This document shows positions 1-5,879 of a DNA stretch of 10,781 nt, in pieces; the first letter of the stretch is position 1, and each line of letters begins with the position of its first letter. The stretch is from an uncultured Pseudomonadota bacterium. GTDB taxonomy: Bacteria; Pseudomonadota; Gammaproteobacteria; Xanthomonadales; Ahniellaceae. A program made the translations under genes and the position numbers. A model generated the notes under the pieces. The model had not been told where the DNA came from, ran no database searches, and was given only the letters and a program-made list of their open reading frames with translations. The stretch is from positions 1 to 10,781 of the forward strand of contig CALKUS010000132.1 of assembly GCA_937996755.1 (NCBI GenBank). Reading direction: 5' to 3'.

Positions 1-37
1 GCACGCCGAACAGGAATACCACCGACGCCGCGAACAC
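1..37 (-). CDS. Possible N-terminus of a membrane protein (partial, runs off the window)
   Basis: After the lipoprotein stop, one minus-strand frame reads, from about position 70 down, Ser-Glu-Arg-Arg and then a hydrophobic run. From the GTG at 35-37 it reads VFAASVVFLFGV, which looks like the start of a transmembrane helix. No ATG, GTG or TTG lies further upstream in that frame between the lipoprotein stop and this GTG. The true start is therefore uncertain, and the GTG has only a G-rich stretch in front of it. With so few codons no family can be named. If real, it would be the third gene of the minus-strand unit after the hydrolase and the lipoprotein. Confidence 0.25.
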   Translation of the reverse strand, partial: MFAASVVFLFGV

Positions 38-87
38 CCCCGCGAAACCGACGGCCCCCCGCCGTTCTGAAAGGGAGGCCGAGGGGA

Positions 88-600
88 CTACCGCGCGATG
101 TCGATGACCAGCCTCGTCGGTGAAGCCAATGTGCTCACCCGGACCCCGGGGTTCTCCGCGTCGACGCCGATGTAGGCCAGAACCTGACCCTCAAACGGTC
201 CGCCGACGTAGACCCCGGCGATCCCGCCGACGCCGTCGACCCGGCCGGTGAACGCGCTGACGCCGGTGTCGCCGGGATATCCGGCGCCGGTGATGACGAC
301 TTGGATGACCGTTCGGCCCACCATCGCCAGGCGTTCGCCACTGCCGTCCAAGCGTGGATCGTCGGTGAAGCTCACCATCGCGCCCGGAGTGCCCATTCCG
401 CCCAGGTCGAAGACGACGCGGTCGAAGCCGGGATGTTCACCGAGCCGGACCCGGGTGGCCGACAATCGCGCACCTTCTGACGCCGCAATCGAGACGGGAA
501 GCGTTCCGGTGGGTACCGGCACCGCGTTGTCGCCCCCGCTACAGCCCGCCAGCAGGACGGCCACTGACGAGGTCGCGAGGAGCGCGACGGCAAACCTCAC
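88..600 (-). CDS. Small lipoprotein with an AMIN-like domain
   Basis: This predicted 170-residue lipoprotein would be anchored on the outer face of the cytoplasmic membrane. Residues 1-19 form a short signal sequence with Arg2 and a hydrophobic core. It ends in the lipobox Leu17-Ala18-Gly19-Cys20, followed by a Ser/Gly/Pro-rich spacer. The rest is beta-rich: it has a G-F-D-R-V-V-F-D-L segment, a Tyr-Pro-Gly-Asp turn, and ends in TRLVIDIAR. That start-and-end pattern is typical of the small actinobacterial AMIN-like (lipo)proteins, whose ligand is unknown. I chose GTG at 598-600 because it gives a complete signal peptide and lipobox. It overlaps the hydrolase stop as GTGA, which suggests coupled translation; an AGGAAG at 615-620 is rather distant. 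The family call rests on pattern recognition only. Confidence 0.75.
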   Translation of the reverse strand: MRFAVALLATSSVAVLLAGCSGGDNAVPVPTGTLPVSIAASEGARLSATRVRLGEHPGFDRVVFDLGGMGTPGAMVSFTDDPRLDGSGERLAMVGRTVIQVVITGAGYPGDTGVSAFTGRVDGVGGIAGVYVGGPFEGQVLAYIGVDAENPGVRVSTLASPTRLVIDIAR

Positions 601-1676
601 CCGGGCGCGACCGTCTTCCTCGGTGGCGTAGTGGCGGCAGCCTTCTTCGCGGCTGCCTTGGCGGCCGGCGGACGCAGTCCGGTGGCGAGCCAGGCTTCCA
701 CCTCGGCGTAGGCCTGTTCCCGGACCGCGGGAAGGGACAAGAACACGTCGTGACGCGCATCGGGGATTGGCACCGAAGTGAGGCGACCGCCCAGACAGCC
801 CGCCCAACGGGCCATGTGCGACACGTCCAACACGGCGTCGGCGCGATCGGTCTTTGACGAGTACTGCTTGGCGAAATACGACTTGTCCGAGCGCAGCACC
901 AGCGACGGCACCGCGACGTCGAGCCCGGCCTGCAGTAGCGCGTGCCCGTTGCGGATCGCGCGGATCCAGCCGAAGGTCACCGGGAAGCCGCCGAGGGGCT
1001 TCAACTCGAGGTTGTACTTCCACTCGCCGTGGCGGCTCTCGTGGATGCTGTCGCCATAGGCGGGGGAGAGTTCCTGCGGCAGCACCGTGAGGCCGCGGGT
1101 GATGCCAACACCGCGGATGACGGCGGTGACGGCGGGCGAACGCATGGCCGCGCGGCCCTGCAAATCCAGCCACGGACTGTTGAGGATCAGTCCGCCGATC
1201 AGGCGGTGGCGGGTCGCGTCGAGGCGGCGCAGACGGTCGATCCACAGCGGGGTGATGAGAGCACCGGTGGAATGGGCGGCGACGATGATCTTCGGGTCAT
1301 CCTCACCCGCCCCAATGCCGACTTCCGCGGCGATCACGTCGACGGCGAGGCTCAGCTCCACGTCGTAGAAAGACAGATCGCTGACGTAGTGCGCGGTCTG
1401 TCCGGCGCGGCGCGAACGACCGCATTTACGCAGGTCGAGAGCGTAGAAGTGATATCCCTGCGAGACGAAGAACTCGGCGAGGGGCTCTTGGTAGAAGTAG
1501 TCGGTGAAGCCGTGGACATAGAGCACGGCGCCCTTGGCGGCACGCGGTCGCTTGGGGGCGCGGACGAGGGTCGCGGCGATCGGCGACTCGCCGTCGGGGT
1601 CGGCGCCCAGCTCGAATACGCGCATCGAATAGCCGGCGAGCTCACTGTCGGGCTGCCAGTCCTTGGTGTCGGTCAC
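597..1676 (-). CDS. Alpha/beta hydrolase (serine hydrolase, Hydrolase_4/S33-like)
   Basis: A 359-residue alpha/beta-fold hydrolase, probably a cytoplasmic esterase or lipase-like enzyme of unknown substrate. An oxyanion-type HGF sits at 55-57 after strand AVLYV. The nucleophile elbow is A-H-S136-T-G, with Ala in place of the usual first Gly. A late Asp (276 or 284) and His309, in DARHDVF, complete a plausible triad. The C-terminus after residue 335 is a low-complexity Ala/Lys/Pro tail, common in actinobacterial proteins. I chose GTG at 1674-1676; Met18 (ATG) is a possible alternative start, and neither has a strong ribosome-binding site. It diverges from mqo, and its stop overlaps the lipoprotein start. 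The order and orientation resemble the Rv2854-mqo arrangement of mycobacteria as I recall it. There is no signal peptide or membrane helix. Confidence 0.88.
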   Translation of the reverse strand: MTDTKDWQPDSELAGYSMRVFELGADPDGESPIAATLVRAPKRPRAAKGAVLYVHGFTDYFYQEPLAEFFVSQGYHFYALDLRKCGRSRRAGQTAHYVSDLSFYDVELSLAVDVIAAEVGIGAGEDDPKIIVAAHSTGALITPLWIDRLRRLDATRHRLIGGLILNSPWLDLQGRAAMRSPAVTAVIRGVGITRGLTVLPQELSPAYGDSIHESRHGEWKYNLELKPLGGFPVTFGWIRAIRNGHALLQAGLDVAVPSLVLRSDKSYFAKQYSSKTDRADAVLDVSHMARWAGCLGGRLTSVPIPDARHDVFLSLPAVREQAYAEVEAWLATGLRPPAAKAAAKKAAATTPPRKTVAPG

Positions 1677-1802
1677 GGTTGCCGATCGTAGCCCGGCGCA
1701 GGTGCGACGGTGTGCCTGGTTGCCCAATCGTGTCGGCCGGTCGCGACGGTTGTTGCACCATGGGGAACAATGTGAGGGTAACCGCGAGGAATGGGAGTTT
1801 TC
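1677..1802. promoter_or_regulatory. Divergent promoter region between the hydrolase and mqo
   Basis: These 126 bases separate two divergently transcribed genes and so must hold both promoters. I see no convincing -35/-10 pair. TTGCAC at 1753-1758 and the AT-richer AACAATGTGAGGGTAA stretch at 1766-1781 are the best candidates for the mqo side. A small GTCGCGAC palindrome lies at 1740-1747. No riboswitch-like fold was recognised. Confidence 0.4.
1793..1797 (+). promoter_or_regulatory. Ribosome-binding site that decides the mqo start
   Basis: GGGAG ends five bases before GTG 1803, which is good Shine-Dalgarno spacing. The in-frame ATG at 1791 has GAGGA only one base before it and would bury this GGGAG inside the gene. 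GTG 1803 is therefore preferred. Confidence 0.6.
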
Positions 1803-3296
1803 GTGTCTGCATCGGTGGTCAAGACTGACGTCGTATTGGTTGGAGCGGGCATCATGAGCGCCACGCTCGGCGCGTTGCTGAGAGAGTTGGAGCCGACCTG
1901 GTCGGTCACCCTTTTCGAGAAGCTCGACGCCGCTGCGGCCGAGAGTTCGGACCCCTGGAACAACGCCGGCACCGGCCACTCGGCCCTCTGCGAACTCAAC
2001 TACACCCCGCGTGAGGCAAACGGCGACGTCAACATCGACAAAGCCGTGACCATCAACGAGCAGTTCCAGGTGTCGCGCCAGTTCTGGGCGCACGCCGTGG
2101 ACAACGGGATCCTGCGCGACCCCAGCGAGTTCATCAACCCCATCCCGCACGTCAGCTACACCCACGGCGCCGACGGCGTGGACTACCTGCGCAGCCGCTA
2201 CGACAAGCTGTCGCGTCAGACCCTGTTCGAGGGCATGGAGTTCATCACCGACCCGGGTGAGTTCGCCGACCGTCTGCCGCTCATGGCCGCCGGCCGCGAC
2301 TACAGCGACCCGGTCGCGCTGAACTGGTACACCGAGGGAACCGACATCGACTTCGGCGCTCTGACCCAGCAGCTCGTGAACTACGTCGGCCAGGGTGCCG
2401 ACATCTTCTTCGCCCACACCGTGACCAACCTGTCCAAGCAGAGCGACGGCACCTGGGACGTGACGGTCCGCAACAACCACACCGGCGAGAAGCGCAAGGT
2501 CAACGCGAAGTTCGTCTTCGTCGGTGCCGGCGGCGGTGCGCTGCACCTGCTGCAGCGCTCGGGCATCAAGGAGATCAAGGGCTTCGGCGGCTTCCCGGTC
2601 AGCGGCGAGTTCCTGCGCTGCACCAACCCGGAGTTGATCGCCGAGCACAGCGCCAAGGTGTACGGCCAGGCCGCCGTCGGCGCCCCGCCGATGTCGGTGC
2701 CGCACCTCGACACCCGCGTCATCAACCACGAGCCGGGCCTGCTGTTCGGCCCGTACGCCGGCTGGTCGCCGAAGTTCCTCAAGAACGGCAGCGTCACCGA
2801 CCTGCCCTTCTCGGTGCGCCCGGGCAACCTGCTCCCGATGATCTCGATCGCGCCGAAGGAGTTCGGCCTGCTCAAGTACCTCATCAGCGAGCTCGCCTCG
2901 AGCCCGACCGACCGCATCAAGACGCTGCGCGACTTCGTGCCGCGGGCCACCGGCGGCGACTGGGAGGCCATCACCGCCGGTCAGCGCGTCCAGGTCATCC
3001 GCGGCAGCGGCATCAACGGCGCACTGGAGTTCGGCACCGCCGTCGTCGCCGCCGGCGACGGGACGATCGCCGGCCTGCTGGGTGCTTCGCCCGGTGCCTC
3101 GACTGCAGTTCCCGCGATGCTCGACGTGCTCGAGAAGTGCTTCGGCAAGAAGTACGAGTCGGATTGGGCGCCCAAGCTCGGCGAGATGATCCCGTCGTTT
3201 GGCAAGTCGCTCTCAGACAACCCGGCCCTGTACAAGCAGGTGTGGGACTGGACGTCCAAGAGCCTGCAGCTGACTCAGGCCTCGGCCGACGCGTAG
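1803..3296 (+). CDS. mqo: Malate:quinone oxidoreductase (Mqo)
   Basis: Mqo is an FAD-dependent peripheral membrane enzyme that oxidises malate to oxaloacetate and passes electrons to quinone. It feeds the respiratory chain and replaces or supplements malate dehydrogenase in the TCA cycle. The 497-residue product is full length for the family. It opens with the Rossmann motif VVLVGAGIMSATLG (glycines 14 and 16) and an acidic end to the second strand (Glu39). The family-typical NNAGTGHSALCELNYTP follows at about 53-69. Near the C-terminus, RGSGINGALEFGTAV and AAGDGTIAGLLGASPG give the second FAD contact. An upstream in-frame ATG at 1791 would add four residues. The chelatase-like gene follows after 6 bases, so the two probably share a transcript. 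The GNAT gene that I recall between the homologues in M. tuberculosis is absent here. Confidence 0.97.
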   Translation: MSASVVKTDVVLVGAGIMSATLGALLRELEPTWSVTLFEKLDAAAAESSDPWNNAGTGHSALCELNYTPREANGDVNIDKAVTINEQFQVSRQFWAHAVDNGILRDPSEFINPIPHVSYTHGADGVDYLRSRYDKLSRQTLFEGMEFITDPGEFADRLPLMAAGRDYSDPVALNWYTEGTDIDFGALTQQLVNYVGQGADIFFAHTVTNLSKQSDGTWDVTVRNNHTGEKRKVNAKFVFVGAGGGALHLLQRSGIKEIKGFGGFPVSGEFLRCTNPELIAEHSAKVYGQAAVGAPPMSVPHLDTRVINHEPGLLFGPYAGWSPKFLKNGSVTDLPFSVRPGNLLPMISIAPKEFGLLKYLISELASSPTDRIKTLRDFVPRATGGDWEAITAGQRVQVIRGSGINGALEFGTAVVAAGDGTIAGLLGASPGASTAVPAMLDVLEKCFGKKYESDWAPKLGEMIPSFGKSLSDNPALYKQVWDWTSKSLQLTQASADA

Positions 3297-3302
3297 GCGG
3301 CC

Positions 3303-5229
3303 ATGGGTGCCGATGCGCTGATCCGGTATCCCTTCAGTGCCGTCGTCGGGCAGGAACGCCTCAAACTGGCGTTGATCCTCTCGGCGATCGCGCCCGGGAT
3401 CGGCGGCGTCCTGGTCCGGGGCGAGAAGGGCACTGCCAAGACCACGGTGGTGCGCGGGCTCGGTCCGCTGCTGCCGGCGACGGGGGAGCGTCCGCGCGTC
3501 GTCGAGCTGCCGATCGGCGCCACCGAGGACCGGGTCATCGGATCGTTGGACCTCACGCGTGTCCTGCGCGACGGTGAGGCCGTCTTCACCCCCGGTCTGC
3601 TCGCCCAGGCCGATGGCGGGGTGCTCTATATCGACGAGGTCAACCTGCTCGCCGACCACCTCGTCGACGTCCTGCTCGACGCCGCGGCATCGGGCCGGGT
3701 GACGATCGAGCGCGACGGGGTGTCGCACACCCAGGACGCGAGCTTCGTCCTCGTCGGAACGATGAACCCCGAAGAAGGCGAATTGCGGCCGCAGCTGCTC
3801 GACCGTTTCGGCCTCGCCGTCGACGTCGCAGCTCCGACCGACGTCGAGCAGCGGGTGGCCGTGGTGGAACGCCGCATGGCCTTCGACGCCGATCCGGCCG
3901 GGTTCGTCGCCGGATTCGCCGACGAGGAGCAGGCGCTGGCCGAGCGGATCGCCGCGGCGCGCGACCGGGTGAACGGCATACGCCTGCCGGGCGCACAGCT
4001 GCGGCGGATAGCCGGGATCTGTGCGCACCTCCAGGTCGACGGGCTGCGCGGCGATCTCGTCGTCGCCCGAGCGGCCGCCGCGCACGCCGCGTGGCGCGGC
4101 GCTGAGGAGGTCGACGAGGATGACATCGCCGTCGCCGTCGAACTGGCCCTGCCGCACCGACGCCGCCGTGACCCGTTCGACAACGGCAGCCTCGACGACG
4201 AAGCCCTGTCGGATGCGATGGCCGCGGGGGATGAGGCGGCCGGGGAGTCAGATCCAGACCCAGACCCAGAGCCGGATCCGGATCCGGATCCGGATCCCGA
4301 CGGGGGGCCCGGTTCTGGGGCCCCCGTTGACGGCGGCCCCGACAGCACCGGCACCCCGGCGACCGACGATTCCCAGTCCGGCGTCGACGCGCGGCGCTTC
4401 GGTACTGACTCCTCGAACACGCCTGCGCCGGTGCGTCCGAACCTGATGACGGTGTCCGGCATCGGCGACGGTGATCCCGGCCGCCGGTCGCGCTCGCGCA
4501 CTTCGCGCGGGCACACGACGCGCGCCGTCGACTATTCGCCCGGCGCCCCCGTCCACTTGTTCGGCACGACGCTCGCCGCCGCCCAGCGCCTCGTCGGTGC
4601 GACCGCAAATGCCTCGGGTGCCTGGGGAGCGGCCGGGCGCAGCCCGGTGCGCATCGACGACCTGCGCGGAGCGCAGCGCGAGGGCACCGAGGGCAACCTG
4701 GTCGTCTTCGTTCTCGACCTGTCCGGGTCGATGACTGCCCGGACGAGACTGCGGGCACTCACCGAGGCCTGCGTGGCGTTGCTGCGCGACTCCTACACGC
4801 GCCGTGACCGTGTCGCCGTCGTCGTGGCACGTGGGACCGAAGCCCGCGTCGTGGTCCCGCCCACGCGGTCGGTCGACCTGGCGGTGGCGCGGCTCGCCGA
4901 CCTGCGCGTCGGTGGACGTACCCCGCTGGCCGAGGGGCTGCTCGAGGCGCACGCCCTGATCGCGCGGGCGCGCATCGCCGAGCCCCGGCGCCGGCCACTG
5001 CTGGCCGTGCTGACCGACGGGCGGGCGACTGCCGGAGCGGGCGCGGTGGGGCGCGCCAACGCCGCGGCCCGCCTGGTGCGCCGCGACGGCGTCGACTCCG
5101 TCGTCATCGACTGCGAACAGGGCATGATCCGACTGGGATTGGCCGCGGAGCTGGCACACACACTCGGCGGCCGGCACGTCCCGATGGTCGAGTTGACCGG
5201 CGTGCGGATCGCGAGCGCGGTCGGCGTTC
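3303..5229 (+). CDS. Fused ChlI-ChlD-like AAA+/VWA chelatase subunit (3' end lost at the junction)
   Basis: This ATPase/VWA protein is of the magnesium-chelatase I/D type. In actinobacteria such fused proteins often lie near cobO/cobB and are thought to power metal insertion with CobN; that role is inference here. The AAA+ domain has Walker A GEKGTAKTT (40-48), Walker B GGVLYIDE (105-112), and Sensor-1/arginine-finger region GTMNPEEGELRPQLLDRFG (152-170). A disordered acidic linker with Asp-Pro repeats (about 317-333) leads to a VWA domain. Its MIDAS is complete: Asp472-Leu-Ser474-Gly-Ser476, Thr540 and Asp572 (LTDGRAT). Genuine sequence runs to about Val640 (5222). After that the frame continues to TGA 5373-5375 through about 50 Arg/Pro-rich residues that are antisense of another gene. 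Probably only a short C-terminal piece is missing. ATG 3303 lies 6 bases after mqo. Confidence 0.88.
4251..4302 (+). repeat. Asp-Pro coding repeat with a CCGGAT hexamer array
   Basis: This stretch encodes alternating Asp/Glu-Pro residues in the linker between the AAA+ and VWA domains. It begins with GA(T/C)CCA-type units and becomes four perfect tandem CCGGAT hexamers at 4272-4295. Each unit adds one Asp-Pro pair without shifting the frame, so linker length can change by slippage. Confidence 0.85.
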
Positions 5230-5235
5230 CAGCGG
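5210..5235. other. Junction of two unrelated genome segments (probable chimeric assembly)
   Basis: Up to about 5222 the plus strand encodes a plausible VWA domain end (VELTGVRIASAV). From about 5230 the minus strand encodes a metallophosphoesterase (GHIHLPYVRPL, read inward). Each reading frame turns into Arg/Pro/Ser-rich antisense sequence as it crosses this point. Both genes therefore lose their 3' ends at the same place. The gene families on the left are actinobacterial and those on the right proteobacterial. No transposase, integrase, tRNA, direct repeat or attachment-like core is visible at the joint. Confidence 0.8.
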
Positions 5236-5820
5236 CCGCACGTACGGCAGGTGGATGTGCCCCGCGAGGACCAGGTCGGCGCCGGCCTCCGCCCACGCCG
5301 GCACGGCGCGCTCGCGTCCGTGCAGGAGGTTGGTTTCGTCGGACTCGCGGATCGCGTGCACCGGCTGGTGCGTGACGACGATGCGCAATGCCTTGCTGCT
5401 CGCCGCGCGCAGCTTCAGGCAGGCGTCGTCGATCTGCCGTTGCGACACCTCGCCGTCCTTGTGCCGCCACGGGCGCGTCGTGTTGAGCAGGACGAGCAGC
5501 ATGTCCCTGAGCTCGACGACCTGCTCGAGCCGCGGCCCGAAAGCGCGGCAGAAGCCGTGGTAGGGCTGGAATGCACGACCGACGACGTTGAACAGCGGGA
5601 TGTCGTGGTTGCCCGGGATCGCCACGCAGCGAGCGACCTTGCAGCGTGCGACGAAGCGCTGCGCGGCGTCGAACTGCGCGCGGCGCGCGCGCTGCGTGAT
5701 GTCGCCCGAGAGCAGCAGCACGTCCGGCGCGAGCTTCTTCGCGAAGCGCACGAGCGCATCGACCACGGCCGGCACTTCGGTGCCGAAATGCGCGTCGGAA
5801 ACCTGCAGGAGCACACCCAT
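5230..5820 (-). CDS. Calcineurin-like metallophosphoesterase (3' end lost at the junction)
   Basis: A two-metal phosphoesterase of the calcineurin/3',5'-cAMP phosphodiesterase-like superfamily, predicted cytoplasmic; its substrate cannot be told from the sequence. All metal-binding motifs are present in order: Asp9-Ala-His11, Gly39-Asp40, Gly70-Asn-His-Asp73, His151 in VVTHQP, and Gly187-His-Ile-His190. Homologous sequence ends at Leu197 (5230). The frame then runs through antisense of the chelatase gene to a stop at 5104-5106, giving about 41 foreign residues. I expect roughly 50-70 native C-terminal residues to be missing. Start ATG at 5818-5820 gives the expected MGVLLQVSDAHFG opening. It lies 59 bases downstream of the molybdopterin oxidoreductase on the same strand, so the two may be co-transcribed. 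A functional link between them is not evident. Confidence 0.88.
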
Positions 5821-5879
5821 CGCGCCATCTTGCCGCGTGGCGCCCCGGTGCGCGCGCCGCGTTGCACGATTTGATCGCG

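Noticed and set aside
1677..2729. Upstream extension of the hydrolase frame across mqo
   Set aside because: Translation there is antisense of mqo. The hydrolase fold begins only after GTG 1676.
4272..4295. CCGGAT tandem units considered as a CRISPR or iteron array
   Set aside because: The units are contiguous hexamers with no spacers and fit an Asp-Pro coding repeat exactly.
4301..4326. G-rich/C-rich inverted repeat after the Asp-Pro run, considered as a terminator
   Set aside because: It lies inside the chelatase-like coding region, has no T-run, and the frame continues into an intact VWA domain.
5210..5235. Natural AAA/VWA-phosphoesterase gene fusion or horizontal-transfer boundary
   Set aside because: The two genes are on opposite strands and each reads into antisense past the joint, so there is no functional fusion. 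No mobile-element signature marks the boundary.
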